64,000 nt of DNA, taken from contig CAZELM010000028.1 in assembly GCA_964512995.1 (NCBI GenBank), positions 1 through 64,000 on the forward strand, in the 5' to 3' direction. Shown here piece by piece: positions 43,857 through 53,176 of this stretch; position 1 is the first letter of the stretch, and every line of letters starts with the position of its first letter. A program made the position numbers and the translations under genes. The notes under the pieces were generated by a model. The model did no database searches, was not told the origin of the DNA, and saw only the letters and a program-made list of their open reading frames with translations. The stretch comes from CAZELM01 sp964512995 (GTDB lineage Bacteria > CSSED10-310).

Positions 43857-44909
43857 ATGGCATCGTTTTTTTCGCCCGTCACATTGAAACGCATCCGTAA
43901 ATTCAGACGCCTGAAACGCGGATACTATTCCTTTCTGATCATTTTGACCGTTTATATCATTTCATTGTTTTCGGAGTTTCTCATCAATGACAAAGCCTTG
44001 CTGGTCAACTACAACGGGCACTATTACTTTCCCATTCTATCGTTCCATCAGGGCAGGGAATTCGGACTGGAAGGCCGGGACAAGTATAAAGCGCCGAATT
44101 ACCGGCGGTTCCAGGAGAAATGCATCGCGGAAGGACAGGGAAACTGGGTCATCATGCCGCCGTATCCGTATTCGCCCAACGAAATATTATTGGAGGAGCT
44201 GACTGACGAACCCCCGACTGCTCCCAGTGCCACACATTTTCTGGGCACCGATGATCGCGGCCGGGACGTGTTTGCCCGTCTGGTATATGGATTCCGGATT
44301 TCCATGAGTTTCGCCATTGTCGTGACAGTGATCTGTTATCTGATCGGAATCATTGTGGGAGCGGTGCTCGGATACTACGCCGGGAAACTCGACATCGTCA
44401 TGTTGCGGTTTGTCGAAATATGGTCTTCCTTGCCGTTTCTGTATGTGATGATCATCATTTCGTCGATCATGGAGCCTAATTTCATGCTTCTGGTTGCGAT
44501 CATCTGCGTGTTTGAATGGATGGGCATCACCTATTATATCCGCGGGGAATATCTCCGGGAGAAATCCAAAGATTACGTCTCCGCAGCGATCAGCATCGGA
44601 TGTCCGGACTGGAAGATCATGTTCAAACATATTTTTCCCAATGCGTTGACGCCCGTGATCGCGTTCACGCCATTTGCAATCGTGGGGAATATCTCGTCAC
44701 TGGTCACGCTGGACTTTCTGGGGTTTGGTCTGCCGGCACCGACATCCAGTTGGGGGGAGCTGCTGGGTCAGGGCACCGGCAATCTCTATTCCTGGTGGCT
44801 GGTGTTCGCGCCGCTGACTGCCTTGTTCATCACGTTGCTCCTGGTGATATTCATCGGAGAAGCGACCCGGGAAGCCTTTGATCCCAAAGAGTTTTCCCGG
44901 CTCAGATAG
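43857..44909 (+). CDS. yejE: YejE/DppC-type ABC transporter permease
   Basis: A 350-residue permease. After the first span there is a periplasmic insert of about 100 residues (NDKALLVNYNGHYYFPI, then the HFLGTDDRGRDV motif), which marks YejE rather than short DppC/OppC proteins. The core has the EAA loop KDYVSAAISIGCPDWKIMFKHIFPN. YejABEF imports microcin C-like and other peptides in enterobacteria; the substrate here is unknown. The start is 12 bases after yejB. Confidence 0.9.
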   Translation: MASFFSPVTLKRIRKFRRLKRGYYSFLIILTVYIISLFSEFLINDKALLVNYNGHYYFPILSFHQGREFGLEGRDKYKAPNYRRFQEKCIAEGQGNWVIMPPYPYSPNEILLEELTDEPPTAPSATHFLGTDDRGRDVFARLVYGFRISMSFAIVVTVICYLIGIIVGAVLGYYAGKLDIVMLRFVEIWSSLPFLYVMIIISSIMEPNFMLLVAIICVFEWMGITYYIRGEYLREKSKDYVSAAISIGCPDWKIMFKHIFPNALTPVIAFTPFAIVGNISSLVTLDFLGFGLPAPTSSWGELLGQGTGNLYSWWLVFAPLTALFITLLLVIFIGEATREAFDPKEFSRLR

Positions 44910-44921
44910 GAGTGATCATCC

Positions 44922-45956
44922 ATGAATCAGGTCACAGGTACATCTCCGGTTTCGTCCGCTGAGCCTCTGCTGCGGGTCACGGATCTGAAAACCTGTTTTT
45001 ATACGGAAGACGGTGTGGCCAAAGCGGTCGATGGCGTCTCATTCGCTATTCAGAAAGGCGAAGTGATCGGTCTGGTCGGGGAGTCGGGGTCGGGCAAATC
45101 CGTCACGGCATTGTCACTGATGCGGCTGATCCCGGATCCGCCCGGAAAGATCACCTCCGGTCGGATCGATTTTCTGGGGAGAGACCTGTTGGGACTCCCG
45201 TATCATGAACTCCGGCGCGTGCGCGGTAATGAGATCTCCATGATATTCCAGGAGCCGATGACATCGCTGAACCCGGTGTTTACGATCGGGATGCAGGTGA
45301 TGGAGCCGATCCTGCTCCACCGGAATATCTCGAAAAAGGAAGCGTTTGATCGGGCGGTCGAGGCGTTGGAACTGGTGGGAATTCCATCCGCGAGAGACCG
45401 GATGGATGATTATCCCCATCAGTTTTCGGGAGGGATGCGGCAGCGGGTGATGATCGCCATGGCGCTGGTGTGCAATCCGCATCTGTTGATCGCCGACGAG
45501 CCGACGACTGCGCTGGATGTCACGATACAGGCGCAGATCCTGCGGTTGATGCTGGAGGTCAAAGAGAAAAAGCGGGATTCGGCCATCATCCTGATCACGC
45601 ATGATCTCGCGGTCGTGTATGAAATATGTCAGAAAGTGATTGTCATGTATGGCGGAAAAATTCAGGAGATCGCCGAAAAGGAGGCGTTATACAGCCAACC
45701 GCTTCATCCATATACGATTGGCCTGATGAATTCCATTCCATCGTCCGATATCCGGTATAACCGGCTGAAAACGATCCGGGGGATTGTTCCGAGTATTCTG
45801 GATCTGCCGAAGGGCTGTAAGTTCTGTACGCGCTGCGATGCCAAACTCGAACATAGGTTGACCGTTTGCGATCATGAGGAGCCCGAACTGATCGAAGTTG
45901 AACCCGGTCATTCTGTCCGGTGCTGGCTGTTTCAATCCCGGACTCGAGCGAAATAG
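44922..45956 (+). CDS. dppD: Oligopeptide ABC transporter ATP-binding protein (DppD-like)
   Basis: A 344-residue ATPase with Walker A GESGSGKS, signature FSGGMRQRVMIAMAL, Walker B LLIADEPTTALD and His-loop LITHDLAVV. The C-terminal oligo_HPY region has four Cys (GCKFCTRC, then VC and CW), typical of the family's Fe-S or structural Cys motif. In E. coli YejF both ATPases are fused, whereas here they are separate genes. Confidence 0.93.
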   Translation: MNQVTGTSPVSSAEPLLRVTDLKTCFYTEDGVAKAVDGVSFAIQKGEVIGLVGESGSGKSVTALSLMRLIPDPPGKITSGRIDFLGRDLLGLPYHELRRVRGNEISMIFQEPMTSLNPVFTIGMQVMEPILLHRNISKKEAFDRAVEALELVGIPSARDRMDDYPHQFSGGMRQRVMIAMALVCNPHLLIADEPTTALDVTIQAQILRLMLEVKEKKRDSAIILITHDLAVVYEICQKVIVMYGGKIQEIAEKEALYSQPLHPYTIGLMNSIPSSDIRYNRLKTIRGIVPSILDLPKGCKFCTRCDAKLEHRLTVCDHEEPELIEVEPGHSVRCWLFQSRTRAK

Positions 45957-45965
45957 AGGAGAGCC

Positions 45966-46955
45966 ATGACGACCAGACCACACGATATTCAATTGGAGTT
46001 AGTCGATCTGAAGGTCTATTTCCCGGTTCTGGGAGGTGTTTTGCGGCGGCAGATTGCGACCGTGAAAGCGGTGGACGGAATATCTCTGGCAGTGAAAAAA
46101 GGTGAGACACTGGGGTTGGTGGGCGAATCCGGATGCGGGAAATCGACCACGGGGAAAGCCATTATCCAGTTGTGCAAACCCACGGATGGAAACGTGTTGT
46201 TTCTTCATCAGGATACGATGGTGGATCTGGCGGGATTATCCCGAAGCCTGATGAAACCATACCGGGCGTCCATTCAGATGATATTTCAGGATCCGTTTTC
46301 GTCGCTGAATCCCAGAATGATGGTTGCGGATATCATCGAGGAGCCGATGGGGATCCACTTTCCGGAACTCTCCAGAACAGACAAACGTAACCGGTGTCTG
46401 GAACTGATGGAGAAGTGTGGGTTGCGCAGCGAGCAGGCGAGCCGCTATCCGCATGAGTTTTCGGGAGGGCAGCGGCAGCGGATCGGGATCGCCCGGTCAT
46501 TGGCGACGCATCCGAGCCTGATCATTGCGGATGAGCCGGTTTCGGCTTTGGATGTGTCGGTTCAGGCGCAGGTCATCAATCTGATGCAGGATCTTCAGGC
46601 GGAGTTCAATCTGACGTATATTTTCATCGCGCATGATCTGTCGGTCGTGAAACATATCAGCAACCGGATTGCGGTGATGTATCTGGGATCGATTGTGGAG
46701 ATCGGTGATTCGGATGACGTCTATTTTCGGCCGCGGCATCCCTACAGCAAAGCGTTGTTGTCGGCAGTTCCGCGGATTTCGAAGAACAAAAAGCCGGAGA
46801 TTCTTCTGGAGGGGGATGTACCGACACCGATCAACAAACCATCCGGGTGCTGTTTCCGGACGCGATGCCCGATTGCTCGGAAAGACTGTGCGGACCGAGT
46901 TCCGGAGCTGATGGATAAAGGGAACGGGCACGGGGTGGCGTGTCCTTATGTATGA
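45966..46955 (+). CDS. dppF: Oligopeptide ABC transporter ATP-binding protein (DppF-like)
   Basis: A 329-residue ATPase with Walker A GESGCGKST, signature FSGGQRQRIGIARSL, Walker B LIIADEPVSALD and His-loop IAHDLSVV. The C-terminal segment GCCFRTRCP/KDC fits the oligo_HPY domain. It is the last gene of the five-gene importer operon and lies 9 bases after dppD. No terminator is seen downstream. Confidence 0.93.
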   Translation: MTTRPHDIQLELVDLKVYFPVLGGVLRRQIATVKAVDGISLAVKKGETLGLVGESGCGKSTTGKAIIQLCKPTDGNVLFLHQDTMVDLAGLSRSLMKPYRASIQMIFQDPFSSLNPRMMVADIIEEPMGIHFPELSRTDKRNRCLELMEKCGLRSEQASRYPHEFSGGQRQRIGIARSLATHPSLIIADEPVSALDVSVQAQVINLMQDLQAEFNLTYIFIAHDLSVVKHISNRIAVMYLGSIVEIGDSDDVYFRPRHPYSKALLSAVPRISKNKKPEILLEGDVPTPINKPSGCCFRTRCPIARKDCADRVPELMDKGNGHGVACPYV

Positions 46956-47017
46956 CATGAACCACTGTGGACAAAATTAAGAATGAATATAGTGTGGAAA
47001 AACGCTGAATATCACTT

Positions 47018-47047
47018 ATCAGTGTTAATCCGTGTTCATCCGTGGTT
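47018..47047 (+). repeat. Dispersed ATCCGTG-type repeat
   Basis: The sequence AGTGTTAATCCGTG followed by TTCATCCGTGGTTA fits a short repeat seen widely between genes in many uncultured bacteria. It lies in the 96-base space between convergent genes. Assignment is from memory of the motif. Confidence 0.4.
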
Positions 47048-47051
47048 ATTT

Positions 47052-49271
47052 TTATCTTTGGGACCATCCGAATTCAAATGCATCCCAGTCTCCGATCAGA
47101 TGATTGATCGTGGAATCGGTCATGGCGGCATACCAACGAATATCCGTTGCATTCCCACAATCCTCCGGCCAGATGAACGCATCGACTACCCGGATCTTCG
47201 TAACCGGATCCACCAGCTTCTGATAATACATATTGAAATCGGAAAAATCAGGCGCGAAGTAATAATGTCCCATGACCTCCAGGATAACAAAAACAGGGAT
47301 CGGCGTTTCTGACGGTGCGTCCGGATAACACACTTCGACATCACAGTAACAGGTCATCCCCGGGCGGAAAAATGATGCTGGCATCTCTATTTTACATCCT
47401 GGAACCTTACAGGCGACCGGAGTATCCGTCGGCGTCATTGTGGGAGTTGATGTCGGGGTTTTCGTTGGTGTCTGGGTCGGAGTATCCGTCGGGGTTTCCG
47501 TGGGTGTCGGGGTGGGTGTGTCTGTTGGAGTTTGCGTTGGTGTGAGCGTCGGTGTCCATGTCGGCGTCATTGTGGGAGTGCGTGTCGGTGTCATTGTTGG
47601 AGTATTCGTTGCTGTCGGCGTGTGAGTCGGGGTGGGTGTGTTTGTGGATGTCGGTGTCTGTGTTGGTGTCGTCGTGGGGGTATTCGTGGGAGTGCTGGTG
47701 GGTGTTTGTGTTGGTGTGATCGTGGGAGTATTTGTCGGCGTCATCGTGGGTGTCTGAGTGGGTGTATTGGTGAACGTCGGGGTGCTGGTCGGCGTATCGG
47801 TGGGGGTTGGTGAAGGCGTCTCTGTTGGTGTGTTTGTCGGAGTCATCGTCGGTGTCTGGGTCGGTGTCTGAGTGGGTGTGTGGGATGGTGTATATGTCGG
47901 AGTCGGTGTGATACATTCAGTAATATTCAGAGAATACTCACCGGTGTCTCCGTCATAGCCGCTGACAATAATGCTGTATGTCGTTCCAGACTCGAATTCC
48001 CTGCAGACAAATCCAGATGTCAGATCCACGTAATCATCGTTGTAAATACAGAAATCAGCGCCATCCGGACAGGGAGAAACAATGGCCATTTTGGTATCAT
48101 ACATCGATCCGGTCAGATTGATACTGAGTCCCAGGTTATTGAGCGGCGTGAACTGATACACATGCTCCCTCGCCTGTGATGATATCCAGCAGTTGACCAT
48201 GGTGTTTTCCATGATATTATCCTGTGCCGTTGCAGTGGAGGAGGTAATCCGGATTTCCCGGCCATTGCCGGGCAGCCAGTCTGCCATATCCAGTGTCAAT
48301 CCCGGACAGGTTTCATTTGCCAATTCCATCACCAGACATCTTCGGAAATGGAGTTCATAATTTCCGACCGATGATTGGCCCTGGCCGCTGATAAGGATGT
48401 AGTAGGGAGTGTTGGCGAAATATCGCATACAACCGAATCCCGCATTGAGATCCACAAAGTTGGAACTGTACAGGCAGGTGAGAGAACCATCCGGATCTCC
48501 TGCCAACACCGCCATTGATGTATCGAAATTCGATCCCTGCAAATTCATCTCGACATTGGAATCCGATGGGAGCATAAACCAGAAGACATGTTCCGGACTG
48601 TCACTGTCGTCCGCCCAACAGGTAATGTCCTGAACTTCATGGATGTCGTTCGTGGCATTGGATGTCGATCCTTCAATCGTATCTCCACCCAGCCGCAAAA
48701 TGCTTCTCATATTCAGATTGATACCCGGAAACCGTTCGATCTCTTGATAGCACTCTCGAATATGTAATGTATATGGACCACTGTTGACAGGACTGTCTGG
48801 ATTCCCGGAAATAATGATGGAGTATAAATAACCTTGTTTGAACAAAGTGCAATCAAATCCGGCGGCGTCTCCATCGTAGTCGTCGCTGTACATACAAAAA
48901 ACCTGACCCTCCGGACACAAATACACGATGCCCATCTGTGTATCAAAGGATGAACCGATCAGATCGATCTGGAAATAGGCATCAAACATCGGGGAAAACG
49001 AATAGACCACCTCCTGGTTTGCAGCCGACTCCCAACATTGGATGATATTCAATTCATCGATATCATCGGTTGCCGTCGTCGTATCTCCTTGACGCGTTGT
49101 GGACATTTCGGATCCTGGAGAAAGCATGGACACTTCAATGAATTCTCCGGGACAACTTTCATCGGCAGCCACATGTCCATGCACCATCATGATCAAGGCC
49201 AACCACATCATTACAAGCACCGGATACTTGATGGAATTGAAAACCAATGTTTCAAGTTCGGGTGTTTTCAT
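47052..49271 (-). CDS. Secreted protein with three PPC-like domains and Thr/Pro stalk
   Basis: A 739-residue protein with AAGGAG before ATG 49271 and a signal peptide. Three related beta-domains of about 130 residues (near 40-165, 185-310, 320-450) repeat the pattern CW-x-EHVY/F-F, S-x-DT-MAI/MGI and YSIIVSG. This resembles bacterial pre-peptidase C-terminal (PPC) domains. About 160 residues of TPTxTPT follow, then a Cys-rich C-terminal domain (CKVPGCKIEMP to the end). No catalytic site is visible, so it is probably a surface structural or adhesive protein. The stalk resembles that of the first gene in the window. Confidence 0.85.
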   Translation of the reverse strand: MKTPELETLVFNSIKYPVLVMMWLALIMMVHGHVAADESCPGEFIEVSMLSPGSEMSTTRQGDTTTATDDIDELNIIQCWESAANQEVVYSFSPMFDAYFQIDLIGSSFDTQMGIVYLCPEGQVFCMYSDDYDGDAAGFDCTLFKQGYLYSIIISGNPDSPVNSGPYTLHIRECYQEIERFPGINLNMRSILRLGGDTIEGSTSNATNDIHEVQDITCWADDSDSPEHVFWFMLPSDSNVEMNLQGSNFDTSMAVLAGDPDGSLTCLYSSNFVDLNAGFGCMRYFANTPYYILISGQGQSSVGNYELHFRRCLVMELANETCPGLTLDMADWLPGNGREIRITSSTATAQDNIMENTMVNCWISSQAREHVYQFTPLNNLGLSINLTGSMYDTKMAIVSPCPDGADFCIYNDDYVDLTSGFVCREFESGTTYSIIVSGYDGDTGEYSLNITECITPTPTYTPSHTPTQTPTQTPTMTPTNTPTETPSPTPTDTPTSTPTFTNTPTQTPTMTPTNTPTITPTQTPTSTPTNTPTTTPTQTPTSTNTPTPTHTPTATNTPTMTPTRTPTMTPTWTPTLTPTQTPTDTPTPTPTETPTDTPTQTPTKTPTSTPTMTPTDTPVACKVPGCKIEMPASFFRPGMTCYCDVEVCYPDAPSETPIPVFVILEVMGHYYFAPDFSDFNMYYQKLVDPVTKIRVVDAFIWPEDCGNATDIRWYAAMTDSTINHLIGDWDAFEFGWSQR

Positions 49272-49284
49272 AATGTCTCCTTAC

Positions 49285-49986
49285 TTAATTTCGTTCAACT
49301 CGAGCATAATCTGCGGGAGGTTCCATCATCTTGGAATCGATATTTTTTTGTTCAACTTTTATGACCCGTGTCGAAGATTTCGTTCCCATTATGTCAGTAG
49401 AGACCTGGATCGGGAACCCGTCTATTTTTTCAAAAATGTTTGCATTCATGATGTTGCTTATCATGGGATTTGATTTGAGTGATTCGGCGTACTTTTTCGT
49501 TGCCTCCTGAAGTTCTTTATAACCTTTGACTTCTGTCGTCACCCAATACTCCGAAGGAAAGCCCATCATGGTAACAATATATTTTGTGCAATTATATCCA
49601 CTGATTTTTTTTGTTTCCTCGGTTTTCTTTACTTCCATACTGCTCATCATGCTGCTCATCATTTTCTGCATCTGATCGTTTGCTTCCGGATCCTTATCTC
49701 CCATATTCATCATCTGATCAATTTTCTGTCCGGAATACGTTTTCTTGGTTGGGTTGATGCTGTACATCGTGCCTGATTTGAAGTTGATGATGGTGATTTC
49801 GTCTGTTTTTTCAATTCGAAGCCCGTCAGGTGTCTGATAGGATTTGGCAATGACTGGGGCATTAGGGGAAGATCCGGGAAGGCCGACAATCTCAGACTCC
49901 CAGTACAGCCCGACGGCTGAGACGGAAACGGAGTTTATGCTGCACAGGCAGAAAAGCAACGCGAATAATATATTTGAATATTTCAT
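49285..49986 (-). CDS. Exported DUF4412-like protein
   Basis: ATG 49986 has AAGGAGG just upstream and gives a signal peptide (MKYSNILFALLFCLCSINSVSVSA); the frame is open to 50190. The 233-residue product has GTMYSINPTKKTYSG, a Met-rich middle (MMSSMMSSM) and SGYNCTKYIVTMMGFPSEYW, features of DUF4412 periplasmic proteins. Function is unknown. It is followed 13 bases later by the Thr/Pro-stalk gene and preceded 40 bases earlier by dapB. Confidence 0.78.
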   Translation of the reverse strand: MKYSNILFALLFCLCSINSVSVSAVGLYWESEIVGLPGSSPNAPVIAKSYQTPDGLRIEKTDEITIINFKSGTMYSINPTKKTYSGQKIDQMMNMGDKDPEANDQMQKMMSSMMSSMEVKKTEETKKISGYNCTKYIVTMMGFPSEYWVTTEVKGYKELQEATKKYAESLKSNPMISNIMNANIFEKIDGFPIQVSTDIMGTKSSTRVIKVEQKNIDSKMMEPPADYARVERN

Positions 49987-50026
49987 AGAAACCTCCTTGT
50001 CATTTTCATTCGTCGTTTGATTCAAA

Positions 50027-50770
50027 TCAATTACCAACCACGTCGTCCATTGAATAATAGCCGGGCGGGCGATGAACAATCCATTTGGCCGCATCCAATG
50101 CTCCCCGAACAAATACATCCCGTGTAAGCGCACGATGTGAAATCCGAACCTCTTCGAACGGCGATGTAAACCGGATGTCATGCTCCCCAATCACCGTACT
50201 TGTTCGAATGGAACACATATCGATAGAGCGTGTCATTGGGCTGGCATCGATGATCGTCTGCTGAAACGATCGGGCCGTGCCGCTGGGACGATCCAGTTTT
50301 GTGCGGTGATGTGTTTCGGTAATCGCGCCATCGAAAAATTCCGGGAGTTGTCGAGCTGCGAGATTCACCAGTTTCATCATGATCTGTATACCGATGCTGA
50401 AATTGGGTGAATGAAGAACCGGTACCCGTTGTCCGGCTAAAAACAATGTCTCCCGATCCGTTTCGTTCAATGCGGTCGTGCCGACGATCAATGCCCATTG
50501 ATTCTGCATGGCCCAGGCACCGGAACGGGTTGGCCCTCCGGGTAATGAGAAATCCAGCACCACTCCACTGGAAAGATCCGATAGTGCTGTTTCGGAAATG
50601 GAAATACCAATGGGGGGCAGCCCATGATAACAGCCTACATCCTGACCCATTCCCGGATGTTGGCTTACCTCTATCGCACCCATGAGATGAAATTCGGTAT
50701 CCTGGGAGATCAGCCGGACAAACCGTTCTCCCATGCGTCCCCCAGCTCCCCATAAAACAATTGGAATCAT
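50027..50770 (-). CDS. dapB: 4-hydroxy-tetrahydrodipicolinate reductase
   Basis: A 247-residue protein with the NAD(P)-binding GAGGRMG, the ETHHRTKLDRPSGTA active-site signature (HH and K) and the later IGEHDIRF. It reduces the DapA product toward diaminopimelate and lysine. It starts 4 bases after dapA, so they are co-translated. Diaminopimelate synthesis agrees with a peptidoglycan-containing cell. Confidence 0.94.
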   Translation of the reverse strand: MIPIVLWGAGGRMGERFVRLISQDTEFHLMGAIEVSQHPGMGQDVGCYHGLPPIGISISETALSDLSSGVVLDFSLPGGPTRSGAWAMQNQWALIVGTTALNETDRETLFLAGQRVPVLHSPNFSIGIQIMMKLVNLAARQLPEFFDGAITETHHRTKLDRPSGTARSFQQTIIDASPMTRSIDMCSIRTSTVIGEHDIRFTSPFEEVRISHRALTRDVFVRGALDAAKWIVHRPPGYYSMDDVVGN

Positions 50771-50774
50771 CGTG

Positions 50775-51656
50775 TTATCCCTTCAGCAACCCGGCAGTCA
50801 ATAATGCATTCCGTATGATGATCATGTTTTCTTCTTTCACTGGGACCAATGGCAATCTCAATTCATTTTCAATGAGCCCCATCAGGGAAAGTGCTGCTTT
50901 GACAGGCATGGGATTTGTTTCAATGAACAATGTCCGGCTCAGTTCAAACAGCGTGAGGTGCGTCGCCAAAGCTCCCGCGTAGTCTCCCGATTTCCATTGA
51001 TTAACCATCTGAGATACGCGATGAGGAGCGACATTGGCGGTCACGGATATCACGCCGTTCGCACCCACTGCCATCATGGGCAGTGTCAGCGTGTCATCGC
51101 CACAGAGAATCGTGATATCGGAGATGGCGCGGAGACGGCTGACCTGGTCCAGGTTGCCGCTGGCTTCTTTCAATGCCACAATGTTCGGGAGTTTGGCCAA
51201 CGTCATCACGGTCTCCGGCAGCATGTTCGTGCCTGTCCGGCCTGGAACATTATACAAAATAATCGGCAATGACGTATTCTCTGCAATCCGCGTAAAATGA
51301 GCGATCAATCCGGCGGGAGTTGGTTTATTATAGTAAGGTGTGATGACCAGCACCCCGTCCACTCCCAATTTTTCCACTGCCGCTGTTCGTTCCACTGTCG
51401 TCTTGGTATTGTTTGTTCCTGTTCCGACCAGCAAAGAGACAGACCGGTCGGCTCTTTCGATTTCCTTCCTGGACCAGGAGATCAAGGTGGCGACTTCATC
51501 CATTGTCAATGTCGCCGCTTCGCCAGTACATCCACTCACTAAGATATGGTCAACTCCATTCTGAATCTGATAACGAATCAGCCGTCGAAATCCATCTTCA
51601 TGCAGTTCGTGGTTTTTGAATGGAGTAACCAGCGCAACCATCGCTCCTTCAAACAT
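50775..51656 (-). CDS. dapA: 4-hydroxy-tetrahydrodipicolinate synthase
   Basis: A 293-residue TIM-barrel aldolase. It has GCTGEAATLT, the Tyr of YNVPGRTG and the Schiff-base Lys in IVALKEASGN. It condenses pyruvate with aspartate semialdehyde in lysine/diaminopimelate synthesis. A GGAGG site precedes ATG 51656, which lies 17 bases after the lipoprotein gene. Confidence 0.95.
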   Translation of the reverse strand: MFEGAMVALVTPFKNHELHEDGFRRLIRYQIQNGVDHILVSGCTGEAATLTMDEVATLISWSRKEIERADRSVSLLVGTGTNNTKTTVERTAAVEKLGVDGVLVITPYYNKPTPAGLIAHFTRIAENTSLPIILYNVPGRTGTNMLPETVMTLAKLPNIVALKEASGNLDQVSRLRAISDITILCGDDTLTLPMMAVGANGVISVTANVAPHRVSQMVNQWKSGDYAGALATHLTLFELSRTLFIETNPMPVKAALSLMGLIENELRLPLVPVKEENMIIIRNALLTAGLLKG

Positions 51657-51673
51657 ATCGCCTCCTTTACACG

Positions 51674-53176
51674 TTATGGGAATTGGATGTTCACAGTTTC
51701 CGATGGTTCTGACTCATTTTGATTTTTTGACTGATCGACTGCAGTGACACGATACATATAAAATCCACCAGAATCAATGGTCGAATCGGTATATGCGGAA
51801 TCCTTTATCAAGGAAAAGGAATTCAGCAAGGTAAACGGTCCTCCCGGTTTCTGAGCCCGGTAAATCCGATAGCCTGCAATGTCTGTTTCTGTATTGGAGT
51901 CCCAGAGAAGGTGAATGCCTTTTACAGATGCCGCCGCTTTCAGATTAGCCGGTTTTTTCGGTCGGAACGTATCGGTCGTGTCCACTCTGATCGATTCGGT
52001 TATCAATCCCGGAACTTTCAGTGGATTGACAAATCCATATATTCGATAAAAATACGTCGAATCACTTCGGACTGTGTTATCGGAATAGCTTGTCTGGGAG
52101 ACATCATTGATTGTTGCAATCACCTGAAAACTTTCCGGCGAATCTTTTTCTGACCGTTCTACGATGTAACCCGACAAATGATCCAGCAATGTTCCATCAC
52201 AATTGAATTCCGGTGGTTTCCACTTGAGAACAACCACTCGCTCCGAAAGAACCGTCTGAACGGCATCGGGCGGGTTCGGGATTGGAAAATAGGGAACCTC
52301 GATGGCATACGATGGATCGGATGTGATCCCATCTGTAGCAACGGCTTTTATCTGATAAAAGTAGGTGTAGCCTGCAACCAGATCAATATCCTCCGCTGAC
52401 TTGACCGGCGGAAACTGCTTCGGTTGTCTGAATCGGATCATATTGACCGGTATGTCAACTCCCGGTAATCCAGTATCTTCAAATCGCAATCGCGTTCTGG
52501 GAATAGTTCCGGTTTCGGTTGTCTGGGAGAGGGTTTGGGCAATGATAGCGATGAGTTTATATTCCAGGTCGGATGGAATGGGAGTCGGTGGGAGGATGCC
52601 GTCGCTTACCGGTCGGTCCGCCGGTGGCGTTTGGTCCTTTCCGGCCTGATTCGGGCCTGGAGTGGACAGGGGAGGGTTCGATGCCATTGCCAAGGGATCA
52701 GGAAGATCCACTCCGTGATCGGTCCAATTGATCGTGTCTTGGGTTTGTCGTGTCGGTGTGGCAGATAAACCAGAAGAGGTTCCTTCCGCCGCAGGTGTTG
52801 AGGATGGATTGACACTGCCAGATTGAATCTTTTCGCCCCGTCTCCGGAAAACAAGATATTGAGCGGGTTGGTCCAGAATTTGTCCCGTTGTTGTTGTATG
52901 CACAGGATTCCATTCGAGCATGATTTTTCCACATCCAACATCCGCACGAAATGCTGTGACTGGCTCGATTCGTACCGGGGGTGGTGGATTCAATGCTGAT
53001 TTATGACCACAACCGGTCGTCATTACAGTCAACATCGTCACGCAGAGTGTTATGGCGATGATCGAGAGGTTGTGGGCGTACTGACAAAATTTGTGATCCC
53101 ATAACCATCGATAATAAACTCTGACAGTGCATTTCAACCGGTCGAAAGGTTCATGATGATGGCAAGATCGGGTCAT
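51674..53176 (-). CDS. Fibronectin type III lipoprotein
   Basis: A 500-residue protein whose start overlaps the hslU stop (ATGA). After about 55 residues a hydrophobic segment ends in a lipobox-like VMTTGC, so the signal peptide would be long or the true start internal. The mature part has at least three FnIII-like domains (motifs KIMLEWNP, VVLKWKPPEFN, IHLLWDSNTETDIAGYRIYR). A Pro/Ser/Thr-rich insert lies near 115-190. Such lipoproteins are outer-membrane or surface scaffolds. Its position inside a housekeeping gene run is odd. Confidence 0.82.
   Translation of the reverse strand: MTRSCHHHEPFDRLKCTVRVYYRWLWDHKFCQYAHNLSIIAITLCVTMLTVMTTGCGHKSALNPPPPVRIEPVTAFRADVGCGKIMLEWNPVHTTTTGQILDQPAQYLVFRRRGEKIQSGSVNPSSTPAAEGTSSGLSATPTRQTQDTINWTDHGVDLPDPLAMASNPPLSTPGPNQAGKDQTPPADRPVSDGILPPTPIPSDLEYKLIAIIAQTLSQTTETGTIPRTRLRFEDTGLPGVDIPVNMIRFRQPKQFPPVKSAEDIDLVAGYTYFYQIKAVATDGITSDPSYAIEVPYFPIPNPPDAVQTVLSERVVVLKWKPPEFNCDGTLLDHLSGYIVERSEKDSPESFQVIATINDVSQTSYSDNTVRSDSTYFYRIYGFVNPLKVPGLITESIRVDTTDTFRPKKPANLKAAASVKGIHLLWDSNTETDIAGYRIYRAQKPGGPFTLLNSFSLIKDSAYTDSTIDSGGFYMYRVTAVDQSKNQNESEPSETVNIQFP

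Noticed and set aside
47315..47813. Val/Gly-rich plus-strand frames within the Thr/Pro stalk DNA
   Set aside because: They are the reverse reading of the TPT codon repeats of the gene on the minus strand.
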